Shown here: piece by piece, positions 1-8,684 of the stretch
Numbering within the stretch: the stretch's first letter is position 1
Layout of the letters: each line of letters begins with the position of its first letter
NCBI GenBank assembly: GCA_025060505.1
Contig: JANXBU010000006.1
Coordinates: forward strand, 301 to 64,300
DNA from: Candidatus Calescibacterium sp.
GTDB lineage: Bacteria; Calescibacteriota; Calescibacteriia; Calescibacteriales; Calescibacteriaceae
Length of the DNA stretch: 64,000 nt
Reading direction: 5' to 3'
Notes under the pieces: generated by a model
Databases searched by the model: none
What the model saw: only the letters and a program-made list of their open reading frames with translations
Told to the model about the DNA's origin: nothing
Made by a program: the position numbers and the translations under genes

Positions 1-786
1 ACAAAAACTCAAGCAACTCACAGCACTCTCATACGCCTCTCTAAAAACATCTCTCAGACTATCCATATGTCTCTCAAATCTCACAGAAATAGCTCTCTTA
101 ACCACACGCCATACCTGCTCTATCGGATTGAGGTCTGGACTGTATGGCGGTAAATACACAAGCACTATGCCAAGCCTCTCAGCAATCTGTCTTACCATAC
201 CGCTCCTATGAGAAGTAAAATTGTCAAGAATGACTACAACAACTTTCTTGTCTTTGTTAACTCTCCTTATCTCTTCAAGTGCTTTACATACACTATCTGA
301 AGTAGCATCTTCGCTAAAAATCAAACAACTATTGCCCTTGTATGCATAATAGCCAAAAGCATTTATCCTATGTCTGTCTGTATTCTTCACTATCTTGACC
401 TTACCAAAAGCCCATACTCTCTGAGTATTGGCTCTATTCTGAGGATGTGTCTCATCAAGAAATCCTATGCCTATTTCTTCATGGCTATACACACTCTCTA
501 ACCTCCTTACAACCTCTGCAAGCCTCGTGTATAAGTCTTCCTTTGCGTTTTGAGGTTTTCTGTAATCAATTGGGTAAGGTTTGATATATAGCAAGCCAAA
601 AGCTCTCAATATCCTTCTTACGTGAACATCTGAGTACTCTACATTGAACCTTTCTCTTATGAGCTGTTTGACTTGTGCTGTTGTCCAGTAATCTCTTTCT
701 TTTAGAAGGTTAAGTAGTTGCTCCTTCTGTTGTTGAGAGAGTTTTGGCTTAGGACCTCCACCTTTTAGGTTTGCGAGCTCTTTTTT
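1..786 (-). CDS. IS630-type transposase, C-terminal DDE catalytic part (orfB), partial
   Basis: I translated the minus strand from about 786 to base 1 and found no stop. It begins in the A run with ELANLKGGGPKPKLS and contains the DDE catalytic triad of the IS630 family: Asp in GFLDETH (near 450), Asp in VVILDNFTSHRS (near 235), and Glu in YSPDLNPIEQVW (near 125). The protein continues past the window edge, so the C-terminus is missing. No start codon is needed if it is made as a slippage fusion with the preceding frame. The catalytic residues are intact, so the element may be active if frame restoration works. Confidence 0.85.
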
Positions 787-973
787 TATTCCAATCTTCA
801 AGCCAATCGTATATGGTTCTTTCTGGAACATCTGTTAGGTCTGACACTTTTGATACAGAGCCAAGTTTTTCTACGAGTTTGACTATAAGAGCTTTGAAGT
901 CTTGGCTTTTCTCGCCTTGTAAGTACTTTCTCTCAAGTTCTTGAATGTCTTCAACTTTTATCCTTTTTGGCAT
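749..973 (-). CDS. IS630-type transposase, N-terminal helix-turn-helix part (orfA)
   Basis: This 74-residue frame has the look of the N-terminal DNA-binding half of IS630/Tc1-like transposases: an acidic and basic helical start, then a helix-turn-helix stretch around residues 38-60 (SKVSDLTDVPERTIYDWLED). It ends soon after entering a run of seven A residues on the minus strand (T run at 781-787). The downstream catalytic half is in another frame, reached by skipping one base or backing up two at this run. By itself this product would bind DNA but not catalyse transposition. It is either one partner of a programmed slippage pair or the 5' part of a broken transposase. Confidence 0.75.
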   Translation of the reverse strand: MPKRIKVEDIQELERKYLQGEKSQDFKALIVKLVEKLGSVSKVSDLTDVPERTIYDWLEDWNKKRARKPKRWRS

Positions 974-1026
974 ATTTACCCCTTTTTTGCAATATGTTGT
1001 GTATTATACTATATTTTATCCACTAA

Positions 1027-2376
1027 TTACTGAGATTCAATTATAAATTTTCCCCATATGTATGCCAGAAGAAGAAAAAAGTAAGTTGCACCTGTAATTG
1101 AAAAGATGGTCGCTCCCAATGGATTTATCTGGGCTGATGGTGGTAACATATTTTTCAGCCTCAGGTGTATAAACAGTATCGCAAATGAGAATATAATCAT
1201 TCCTATGAAACCTATCATTGCTGATATGACTATGAGTTCTCCGGGCGGAGCCACTGGTATTGTGATAAAGGTTATCAGGGTTATTCCTGTGAGAAAAATC
1301 CTGTATAGCTTTTGAGTATCTTTTACCGGAAGGAATATCTTTGCCACATCAACATTTGTTTTTGAAACAGCGTCTGCTGTTGCTACCCAAGTATCTACCA
1401 GAAACAATGCAGATGAAAAAAGAAAGATTTTAGTTCCAATCTCTCCGAACCAACCTCTGAAAAACTCTGCTTGAACGACCGCTATTTTGTATCCAGTAGG
1501 GAATTCTCCCTTTGGGTATAGTATAGAGAATGCAAGAAAACATGTCATAACTGTTGTTACTATATTGCCGAGAATTCCGCTTGATGAATCTATGAACAAA
1601 GCTATTTTCCATTTCTTTATATCTTTTGACTCATTTGGAACAAAACCGAATTCAAATTCCTTTGTTTTAGAAGACATACCGAATCCTTTTTCAATTATCC
1701 AGTATGAGTAAAATAAAGACCAAAATCCGCCAAGTCCCATAAAGGTTATAGCTGTTATGAGCTCTTCATAATCAGATGGTTCAACAGATGATATTTCTGG
1801 TTGAAAAAATCCCAAAACAAAATGTTTCAGGTTTTTGAGAACATCCGGATGAAGGCAAGATACAAAGAGTCCGAGAAATGTTCCGATTGCTACAAACAAC
1901 ATAAACTTTTCTACAAAAACATAAGTCTTTTTAGCTCTCATAAGCACAACAAACATAACAAGTATGAGAGCGTATCCCCATATTTTTGATTCAGTTTCTT
2001 TTGTCATTCCAAGAGTGATTAGTTCAGAAAGAGCAGTTCCTCCAGCTACTACAAAAGATCCGAACCAGAAAAAAGACACATTCATCAGAATCCAGAGAAA
2101 AAAAGTGAAAGTTTTTGATATCCTTGAAAAACCTCTCCATATACTTTCTCCTGTGATCATTGAATATTTTCCTATATAATATGTAAGAGGTATTTGAATC
2201 AGAGCCGCGGGTATGAGAAGGAACAAAACCGCTGTTCCGTATTTTGCAACAAAATATGGCCACCATATAAGCTCGCCGGATCCCTGAGCTAAAGCCAACC
2301 AGATTATCCCAGGTCCAATTACTTTTGTTATACCCGGGAAAGGTGGAAAGTCAGCTTTATGAAAATTAAAATTCAT
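1027..2376 (-). CDS. Nramp-like metal ion transporter, divergent
   Basis: A 449-residue polytopic membrane protein with about eleven hydrophobic segments. The first segment (GPGIIWLALAQGSGELIWWP, residues 21-40) occupies the place of the first helix of Nramp/MntH proteins. The usual DPGN metal-binding motif is absent and a GSGE stretch stands instead, which is typical of a divergent Nramp-related branch whose substrate is not settled. Established Nramp proteins use proton-coupled import of Mn2+ or Fe2+; for this protein the substrate is inference. It is divergent from the next gene with only 17 bp between start codons. The insertion sequence lies within 55 bp of its stop but does not disrupt it. 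Confidence 0.65.
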   Translation of the reverse strand: MNFNFHKADFPPFPGITKVIGPGIIWLALAQGSGELIWWPYFVAKYGTAVLFLLIPAALIQIPLTYYIGKYSMITGESIWRGFSRISKTFTFFLWILMNVSFFWFGSFVVAGGTALSELITLGMTKETESKIWGYALILVMFVVLMRAKKTYVFVEKFMLFVAIGTFLGLFVSCLHPDVLKNLKHFVLGFFQPEISSVEPSDYEELITAITFMGLGGFWSLFYSYWIIEKGFGMSSKTKEFEFGFVPNESKDIKKWKIALFIDSSSGILGNIVTTVMTCFLAFSILYPKGEFPTGYKIAVVQAEFFRGWFGEIGTKIFLFSSALFLVDTWVATADAVSKTNVDVAKIFLPVKDTQKLYRIFLTGITLITFITIPVAPPGELIVISAMIGFIGMIIFSFAILFIHLRLKNMLPPSAQINPLGATIFSITGATYFFLLLAYIWGKFIIESQ

Positions 2377-2393
2377 TGATTATTTTTAGTTCT

Positions 2394-3998
2394 ATGAAAA
2401 GATTTTTTCCAGATTTCTTGCTTTTTGCTATTGTGTTTGTTCTTGTTTTCTCTCCTTACGTAATTCTATCTTTTAGGCTGGCTCCATTGAATGAAGAAGA
2501 ATGGATTGTTGGAAAGAAAATTTTTCTCGTTGGTTTTGACACATCACAAAAAAAAGAGGTTTTATCATCAAACTTTTGTTCATATTATAGTGATAAATCA
2601 CAATTCTATAATGCAAGATTTGAGATACTTCCAGGTATTTATCTGAGTTTTTCAAAGCTTCCACCTTTGGTTTCTTTGTGTTTTTTCAAAACATACATAC
2701 CTGTTTTGGGGTGGGGACATGTTGGTCCGCTTTCTCTTATTTACTACAAAATTTTTGAATGGATTTTTGAGCCATCTGATATATTTTCCATAAGGGTTCC
2801 ATCTCTTATTTTAATTATAGTATTAGCATTTGTTTTTGCTTATAAGTTGAAGAGTGTTTATGCTTTCTTTTTCTTTCTATCCTTTCCCGTATCTCTTTTT
2901 TTCATTCCATCGGCAGACATATACTATTCTCTTTTGTATATTTTTTCTATTCTTTCTTTTTTTTCTCTCGTTGAAGGAAGGCTGAGAAGTTTTTATGTTT
3001 GGTCTTGTTTGGCTGTTCTAACTCATCTGAGGGGTTTTGTTGTATTTCTTTCCTTCTTTGTTATACTAGTTCTCTTGTTTCTCGTGGGAAACAGAATGTC
3101 ATATTTTCGAGAACTTAAGTTTGATAAATCATATTTTTTAAGAACACTTCCTTTTTTTGTGTTAGTAATTATTTGTCTTTCTATTTATTTTTTACCATCG
3201 CTAGGACATTTTCCAGCTTCTCCGAGTTTGTACACAGTTGAAGCTTTTTCTTCACTTGGTATGTTCAAGTTTTTTATATTTGAGATTCTAAGGAAAATTT
3301 TTTCTTTGTTTCAAGTTCTTGGAACACGCATCGGAGATGTTCTGATTTCTTCAAACATAATTTTAGTAGTAAGAGAACTCGGACTTTTGAAATCTGTGAA
3401 TATTTTTATTTTGGTCTTCTCCATTCTTGTTTCTATTGTATTTTTTGCTCCGGCATTTTTGAGCAAGCAATATTTCTATTATCTGATTTTCTTTTTTTCA
3501 TATTTCATTTTGAGTTTTTTTGCTGTTCCATTTTTTGTTGGTATGCCTTGGCAGTTTATACCAGTAAATTTTCTTATACTTGTTCCTTCATATTTTTTCT
3601 TCAATGGAAAGAAATTTAGGATTATACCAGTTTTGTTTGGATGTCTTTTGTGTTGGTATTGTGCTTATGATTTAGATTCTTTCATTTCAGACTATGCGCT
3701 TTGGAGTAATCATATTCAGGTAAAGGAAAAAATTTTATCATATAAAGAAGCAAAGTTAATAAGTATAACAAGGTCTAACATTTTTCACCTTTTTCAGCAT
3801 ACGGTTGAAGCCAAATATTTTGTTCAGTTTTCTGAAGAAAGAGGAAACAGGTTATATCAGTTCTATCTTTCAGATATCCTTCGAGGTTATGATATGGTTG
3901 TTTTAAGTTATCATTTTTTTTATCTTGAAGATATCTTTTTGGTAAGTCATAGTAAAGTTTACGAAAACAATGTTTTTCGGGTTTTCCTTAAGCGGTAG
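2394..3998 (+). CDS. Polytopic membrane protein, possible GT-C glycosyltransferase
   Basis: About 534 residues, extremely rich in Phe, Leu and Ile, with roughly ten membrane segments and a soluble C-terminal tail of about 120 residues. Near the N-terminus, after the first membrane segment, comes APLNEEEWIVG. An acidic first external loop like this is seen in GT-C (ArnT/PMT-type) enzymes that use lipid-linked sugars. That is a resemblance in layout, not a recognised family match. The frame is open from a TTG at 2376, but the ATG at 2394 avoids overlap with the divergent gene and begins MKRFFPDFLLFAIV, a good membrane start. There is no Shine-Dalgarno. No sugar-transfer neighbours support the call directly. 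Confidence 0.45.
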   Translation: MKRFFPDFLLFAIVFVLVFSPYVILSFRLAPLNEEEWIVGKKIFLVGFDTSQKKEVLSSNFCSYYSDKSQFYNARFEILPGIYLSFSKLPPLVSLCFFKTYIPVLGWGHVGPLSLIYYKIFEWIFEPSDIFSIRVPSLILIIVLAFVFAYKLKSVYAFFFFLSFPVSLFFIPSADIYYSLLYIFSILSFFSLVEGRLRSFYVWSCLAVLTHLRGFVVFLSFFVILVLLFLVGNRMSYFRELKFDKSYFLRTLPFFVLVIICLSIYFLPSLGHFPASPSLYTVEAFSSLGMFKFFIFEILRKIFSLFQVLGTRIGDVLISSNIILVVRELGLLKSVNIFILVFSILVSIVFFAPAFLSKQYFYYLIFFFSYFILSFFAVPFFVGMPWQFIPVNFLILVPSYFFFNGKKFRIIPVLFGCLLCWYCAYDLDSFISDYALWSNHIQVKEKILSYKEAKLISITRSNIFHLFQHTVEAKYFVQFSEERGNRLYQFYLSDILRGYDMVVLSYHFFYLEDIFLVSHSKVYENNVFRVFLKR

Positions 3999-4055
3999 AT
4001 TCTTTGTGATTGATTTTTGAAAATCTCTGGCTTTTTGTTTGGAAAAGTGCAATGT

Positions 4056-4077
4056 TCATGCAATGGGGAGTGCATGA
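4056..4077. repeat. Inverted repeat between convergent-free genes (7-bp stem)
   Basis: TCATGCA at 4056-4062 and TGCATGA at 4071-4077 are perfect complements separated by an 8-base loop. It lies about 60 nt after the stop of the upstream membrane protein gene and 130 nt before the aldehyde dehydrogenase start. No T run follows, so it is not a classical intrinsic terminator. It may be a transcript 3' end structure or an operator; the sequence does not decide. Confidence 0.3.
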
Positions 4078-4207
4078 TTGATATAGAAGTGGTTGAAAAA
4101 TTTTATTCGAAAAGTTTCTTTACAAGTTTCTCAATCAGTATTTTTGATGGATTTATCAAAATAATTGATTAATTTTAGATAATTTGGATAGATACTACAT
4201 TTGAGAT

Positions 4208-5665
4208 ATGTCTGATTTGAAAACCAAGCATGTTGAGGAAGCAAAAAGAATAACGGCAGGTCAGAAGATCCCGCTGCTTATAAACGGAGAATTTGTCACA
4301 ACACAGAAAACATTTTCCACGATAGATCCAACAATAGGGGAGGAGATAGCTGAGGTGTGCGTTGCCGGAGAGAGTGAAGTGAATTTGGCTGTTGAGACTG
4401 CTCAGAGATCTTTTGAAAGCTGGTCAGAACTTCCACCGCGTGAGAGAGCCAAATACCTGAAAAAGTTTGCCGATGTTATCAAGGACGTGAAAGATTATCA
4501 GATAGCTGAGATACTCGATTCTGGTCTTCCTCGTTCAATATCTTCGAGATTGTCTTTTGGATCTTTGAGAAGAGCTTTTGAGTATTATGCAGAATGGTGC
4601 GATAAGATAACTTCCGATGTTATTTCCATAAGTTCACAGAGTTTTGATTTTACTTTGAAGGAACCTTTCGGTGTAGTTGCAGTCATAACTTCTTGGAATG
4701 TTCCGGGTATGTTTCTTGGACCTAAAGTGGCTCCTGCGCTTGCTGCTGGGAACACAGTAGTAATAAAGCCATCTGAATACTCTCCTTTACCTGCTTACGT
4801 TTTTTCAAAAATCGCAAAAGAGGTTTTTCCTCCCGGTGTTGTGAATGTAGTGTTTGGCGGAGCTGATACGGGAAGATTTCTCGTTTCACACAAAGATGTT
4901 TGGGTTGTCTCTTTTACGGGCGGAACAGAAATAGGGGAGCTGATAGTCAAACAGGGTGGAATTAAAAAATACATACTTGAGCTTGGTGGTAAATCTCCAA
5001 ATATAATCTTTGAGGATGCTAACTTGGATTCAGCAGTTTTTATGTCTTCCATTGGTATGTTTTCTCTTTCTGGTCAGATGTGTGCAGCATCTTCAAGGAT
5101 CTTTGTCCATAAAAAAATATATCAGGATTTTGTAGAAAGGTTCGTAAATGTCGCGAAAGGTTTTTCGGTTGGTGATCCGTTCGATCCTGCTGTTTTTGCT
5201 GGACCACTTATAAGTCAGAAACAGCTTGAAAGAGTTGAGAGCTTCGTTGATGAGGGTAAAAGAGCTGGGGGAAGGATTCTATTTGGCGGATCAAGAATAT
5301 CTAAGACTGGATACTTTTTTGAACCAACTATTTTTGTGGATGTACCACATAACTCGAAGTTAGCTCAGGAAGAGGTGTTCGGTCCAGTTCTGACTATTTT
5401 TGATTTTGAATCTGAAGACGAGGTTGTAAAGTATGCTAATTCAACTAAATATGGACTTTCTGCTGCGGTTTTCACAAAAGATATATCAAAGGCTATAAAA
5501 ACAGCAAAAAAGCTAAGAGCCGGAACAGTTTGGATAAATACTTATGGCATAATTCCACACAACGCACCTTGGGGAGGATACAAGATGTCTGGTGTTGGAA
5601 GAGAAGGAGGAAAAGAGGGAATTGAAGAGCTTCTGCAAATCAAAAATGTGTATGTTCAGCTATGA
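4208..5665 (+). CDS. NAD(P)-dependent aldehyde dehydrogenase
   Basis: A 485-residue member of the aldehyde dehydrogenase superfamily, which oxidises aldehydes to acids in the cytoplasm. The family landmarks are present: Asn164 in ITSWNVPG (oxyanion hole), Glu258 in LELGGKSPN (general base), and catalytic Cys292 in SLSGQMCAASS. The C-terminal signature ANSTKYGLSAAVFT also matches. Substrate cannot be read from the sequence; the closest feel is the betaine/phenylacetaldehyde group, which is only an impression. It stands alone. A GATACT box at 4191-4196 is the only promoter-like element before the start, and there is no Shine-Dalgarno. This is one of two ALDH paralogues in the window (the other at 43785) and they are clearly different subfamilies. 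Confidence 0.9.
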   Translation: MSDLKTKHVEEAKRITAGQKIPLLINGEFVTTQKTFSTIDPTIGEEIAEVCVAGESEVNLAVETAQRSFESWSELPPRERAKYLKKFADVIKDVKDYQIAEILDSGLPRSISSRLSFGSLRRAFEYYAEWCDKITSDVISISSQSFDFTLKEPFGVVAVITSWNVPGMFLGPKVAPALAAGNTVVIKPSEYSPLPAYVFSKIAKEVFPPGVVNVVFGGADTGRFLVSHKDVWVVSFTGGTEIGELIVKQGGIKKYILELGGKSPNIIFEDANLDSAVFMSSIGMFSLSGQMCAASSRIFVHKKIYQDFVERFVNVAKGFSVGDPFDPAVFAGPLISQKQLERVESFVDEGKRAGGRILFGGSRISKTGYFFEPTIFVDVPHNSKLAQEEVFGPVLTIFDFESEDEVVKYANSTKYGLSAAVFTKDISKAIKTAKKLRAGTVWINTYGIIPHNAPWGGYKMSGVGREGGKEGIEELLQIKNVYVQL

Positions 5666-5757
5666 TGTCAGGCAGGAAAAGATCTTGCAGAGTTCAAAAA
5701 CCTTGAACAGCTTATGTAGAATCTGCACAAACAAACACCTGATGTAATAATAAAGAT

Positions 5758-6696
5758 TTACTTTATCACTGTTTTGAACCAATCTATTGTTTTTTTGAGC
5801 CCTTCAATAACTGGGGTTTTTGGTTCCCAGTTCAATTTGGTTTTTATCTTTGTAATATCTGGTCTTCTTCTTTGTGGGTCATCTTCGAGCTTTGGAAGAT
5901 ACTCTATTTCAGAGTTAGATTGTGTTAGTTCCTTTATTATTTTCGCAAGATCATTTATAGTGTATTCTTCTGGATTTCCAATATTAAACACTTCTCCTGA
6001 TATTTTTGGTTCAGTTGCGATTTTGAATATTCCTTCAACCAGATCTTTCACGTAGCAGAAGCTTCTTGTTTGATTGCCGTCTCCATATATCTTTATTTTT
6101 TCTTTTTTCAGACATGCGGTTATAAATGATGGTATAACACGCCCATCTTCTTGTCTCATTCTTTCTCCGTATGTGTTGAATATTCTTGCTATTCTAACAT
6201 CTATTTTGTGTTCTCGGAAATACGCCATAGAAAGAGCTTCTGCAAATCTTTTTGCTTCATCGTAAACACTCCTTGGCCCGATAGGATTCACATTCCCCCA
6301 GTAGGATTCATTCTGCGGGTGAATTTCTGGGTCTCCGTAGACTTCTGATGTTGAAGCGAGAACATATCTTGATTTCTTTTCCTTTGCGAGACCAAGTGTA
6401 TTTAGCGTTCCTATGGAGTCTACCTTCATCGTGTGAATCGGATGCTTCAGATAATCCTTTGGGGAAGCTGGTGATGCAAAATGTAATATTATGTCTATTT
6501 TCCCTTGTATGTATATAAAGTTTGTAACATTATACTTTATAAAATTGAATTTCGGATTCCCAAAAAGGTGAGCTATGTTGTCCGGAGATCCTGTCAAGAA
6601 ATTATCAAGACCTATAACTTCGAATCCTTGCTCTAAAAATTTCTCGCATAGGTGAGATCCAATGAATCCAGCTGCTCCTGTTATTAGAACTCTCAT
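5758..6696 (-). CDS. UDP-glucuronate decarboxylase (UDP-xylose synthase type)
   Basis: A 312-residue extended short-chain dehydrogenase. The NAD-binding glycine motif GAAGFIGSH is at residues 7-15, and the catalytic pair Tyr145/Lys149 is in SVYDEAKR. The stretch HFASPASPKDYLKHPIHTMK and the later IFNTYGERMRQEDGRVIPSF are characteristic of UDP-glucuronate decarboxylases, which convert UDP-glucuronate to UDP-xylose (via a UDP-4-keto intermediate) in the cytoplasm for surface polysaccharides. Length is as expected for a soluble bacterial enzyme. A dTDP-glucose dehydratase-like role is less likely, given these motifs. Other sugar-nucleotide genes in the window (14284 and 32040) are not adjacent. 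Confidence 0.85.
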   Translation of the reverse strand: MRVLITGAAGFIGSHLCEKFLEQGFEVIGLDNFLTGSPDNIAHLFGNPKFNFIKYNVTNFIYIQGKIDIILHFASPASPKDYLKHPIHTMKVDSIGTLNTLGLAKEKKSRYVLASTSEVYGDPEIHPQNESYWGNVNPIGPRSVYDEAKRFAEALSMAYFREHKIDVRIARIFNTYGERMRQEDGRVIPSFITACLKKEKIKIYGDGNQTRSFCYVKDLVEGIFKIATEPKISGEVFNIGNPEEYTINDLAKIIKELTQSNSEIEYLPKLEDDPQRRRPDITKIKTKLNWEPKTPVIEGLKKTIDWFKTVIK

Positions 6697-6880
6697 TTTA
6701 TTGTATTTTTAGAGTTCGTTTCTTTTTTTGGTTATTACAGAATATTTGATTCTATTTTACTGTGTTGTTTAATGAATTCTAAAGTATGAGATTCATACAA
6801 GAATTTCAACAAAAATCGGGTCAGGGTTGTTTCTAAACTTCAAGCAAATTTCAAAATTCTGAATACGAAGTATTGAAGGA

Positions 6881-6886
6881 TAAAAT
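6881..6886 (+). promoter_or_regulatory. -10-like box, likely leaderless promoter
   Basis: TAAAAT sits 7 nt before the ATG at 6894, so transcription would begin at or next to the start codon. No Shine-Dalgarno is present. Confidence 0.45.
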
Positions 6887-6893
6887 TAACATT

Positions 6894-8288
6894 ATGAAGC
6901 ATTCTATACTGAATTTAATACCTTTGTCTTTTTATGCTTTTGTATCTTGTATGTCGGATGAAGGTACAAAATTCTATGATTTTTATCATTTCCAAGATAG
7001 AAAAGGTGCAGAGTTTCCGAAGCTATGTGTATCAACTCACACAGATATATTTTCGGATGAAAAGCTTATAAAAGAACTTGATATGATGTATGAAGCAAAC
7101 TTTGAAGTAGCAAGAGCAGACTTCATATGGAGTAAGATTGAACCGATTGATGATGTATATGACAACTATGTTGTGGGGAGATACGAAAATTTTGTTGCAG
7201 AGCTAAGAAAGCGAGAAATTGAAGTTTTGCCACTAGTTGTTTTTGGAAACAGCTGGGCATCTGAACAATCAAAATCGTGTTATCAGGAGTGTCGTGGTGA
7301 TGGATGTTCTTACTGCGATAAGTTTGTTCCGGATGCAGATAAGTATTCCGATTTTGCTAAATTTGTTGCTCAGAAATTTTCTCCGAAATTTGTTGAAGTC
7401 TGGAACGAACCAAATTGGATTATGTTTTTCAATCCGGTTTCTCCTGCTAAATACTACGAGCTTCTGAAAAAAACATATGAGAAAGTCAAATCTGTAAGTT
7501 CAGATATTCAGGTTATATTTGGAGGTCTTCTTTCAGCAGATGTTCAGGCTACACGGGAAATCTTTTTGAAACCGGATGATTTTCTTACATCTTACAACTT
7601 CGATAGTTTTGATGCTCTCGCTATTCATCCGTATATTGGAAAAAGAGGTGTTTCATACCCTCCGACCCTTCCTCCGGAGAATTCAGATAAGGCGTATGCT
7701 CCGCTACCTGCTATACTCTCACGAATTAAAGATATAACAAAAGAAAAGCCTATATGGATAACCGAGATCGGGTGGCCGACATATCAAGATGGTGTTTCCG
7801 AGCTTGCCCAAGCTAATTATCTCATAAGAGCTCTATTTATTTCTGCTATGATGGGGTTAGAAGTATTTTGTGCTTATGAACTTGTTGATTCATCTGGTAG
7901 TTTGTTTCATCCAGCTGAAAACAACTTTGGAATAATAAGGTATGATTACTCTCCAAAATTATCTTATAGATTTTTGAAGTTTGCCGGAAGATTTAGAAAC
8001 ACAAAGTATCAGGGGAGTGTCAAGGTTGAATTCCCAGATAGCTCATCATATATTGTTTTTTCTCCGGCTTTCATTGATTCATCCGGAATTCTTTATGTTG
8101 CTGTTTGGGCTGTTGATTCTCAGGGTAATAATTTAGATAAGAAAATTCCTGTTAGCGTTTTTGTTCCAAGAAGTAAAGTCAGATCAATTATATCTTTTCT
8201 GGGGAATGAAATCCCCTACAAGAATAACAAAAATTCTATTGAGATTGAAATTGACTCTACACCTGTTGTTATAGAGTTAGTATCTTAA
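6894..8288 (+). CDS. Predicted lipoprotein glycoside hydrolase, clan GH-A fold
   Basis: 464 residues from the ATG at 6894; the upstream TTG at 6873 would spoil the signal peptide. Residues 1-19 look like a lipoprotein signal ending in AFVSC, so Cys19 is probably lipidated and the enzyme is membrane-anchored outside the cytoplasm. The catalytic domain has the two glutamates of clan A glycosidases: the acid/base in VEVWNEPNW (Glu172) and the nucleophile in PIWITEIGWP (Glu291). This resembles GH39/GH53-like enzymes; substrate is unknown. An odd Cys-rich loop (CYQECRGDGCSYCDKF, near residues 129-144) follows strand 3. The C-terminal 110 residues look like a beta-sandwich. It stands alone between non-related genes. 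Confidence 0.75.
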   Translation: MKHSILNLIPLSFYAFVSCMSDEGTKFYDFYHFQDRKGAEFPKLCVSTHTDIFSDEKLIKELDMMYEANFEVARADFIWSKIEPIDDVYDNYVVGRYENFVAELRKREIEVLPLVVFGNSWASEQSKSCYQECRGDGCSYCDKFVPDADKYSDFAKFVAQKFSPKFVEVWNEPNWIMFFNPVSPAKYYELLKKTYEKVKSVSSDIQVIFGGLLSADVQATREIFLKPDDFLTSYNFDSFDALAIHPYIGKRGVSYPPTLPPENSDKAYAPLPAILSRIKDITKEKPIWITEIGWPTYQDGVSELAQANYLIRALFISAMMGLEVFCAYELVDSSGSLFHPAENNFGIIRYDYSPKLSYRFLKFAGRFRNTKYQGSVKVEFPDSSSYIVFSPAFIDSSGILYVAVWAVDSQGNNLDKKIPVSVFVPRSKVRSIISFLGNEIPYKNNKNSIEIEIDSTPVVIELVS

Positions 8289-8684
8289 TTTAATGAGTTT
8301 TGTGAGTTTGGGATATGTTGAATTTTTGTTATGGAACAAAGATTATTTTCCTTCATAGCTAGTAGACAGCTAATCTATTTTCTTCAGATAGCCTTTGAAT
8401 AGTATTTTTTTCTTCATATATTTTTTATGAATTTGTTCAGGAGTTTTGCTGTCTTGTATGTTAAGCTATTTCTTTTTGCATGATTTGAGCCTTATTTGCT
8501 AACATGTTCTTTCGTTTCTTATGTTATTTGCTGAATACTTAAAACCTAAAGAAAGTAATCTGCAACAGTATGGAATTAGGTGATGATAAGCTATAAGGGA
8601 TTTTTTCTCCACGTTCTTGCGGTGTGGATGTGATTTTGAGAAGATAACGGGTTTTTGGTATTTATGAAAAAATCAGTTCTGTTT
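8289..8684. other. Intergenic region with no recognisable gene
   Basis: 396 bases between the glycosidase-like gene and the end of nuoH. I see no convincing ORF, RNA gene or intrinsic terminator. A weak 5-bp hairpin (TCCAC with GTGGA) lies near 8608-8627. The region is AT-rich with frequent T runs. Confidence 0.5.

Larger units (their letters stand above)
1..973 (-). mobile_element. IS630-family insertion sequence, partial (cut by window start)
   Basis: Two consecutive minus-strand frames encode the two halves of one DDE transposase: an N-terminal helix-turn-helix half and a C-terminal catalytic half. The 3' end of the element lies left of base 1, so one terminal repeat is missing and the ends cannot be defined. 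The 5' end must lie between 974 and 1026, because the stop of the next gene (1027) is intact. On the minus strand a TATAAT-like box sits roughly 30-40 nt before the ATG and may be the element's own promoter. I did not identify terminal inverted repeats or the TA target duplication typical of the family. Confidence 0.85.

Noticed and set aside
4795-5052. Minus-strand frames antisense to aldehyde dehydrogenase, and similar shadows under other long genes (for example 17906-18274, 18587-19045, 23326-23778).
   Set aside because: They are fully contained in well-supported genes on the other strand and contain no recognisable motif.
8289-8684. A riboswitch or small RNA in the 396-bp gap before nuoH.
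   Set aside because: Only a weak 5-bp stem was found, with no conserved core that I can name.
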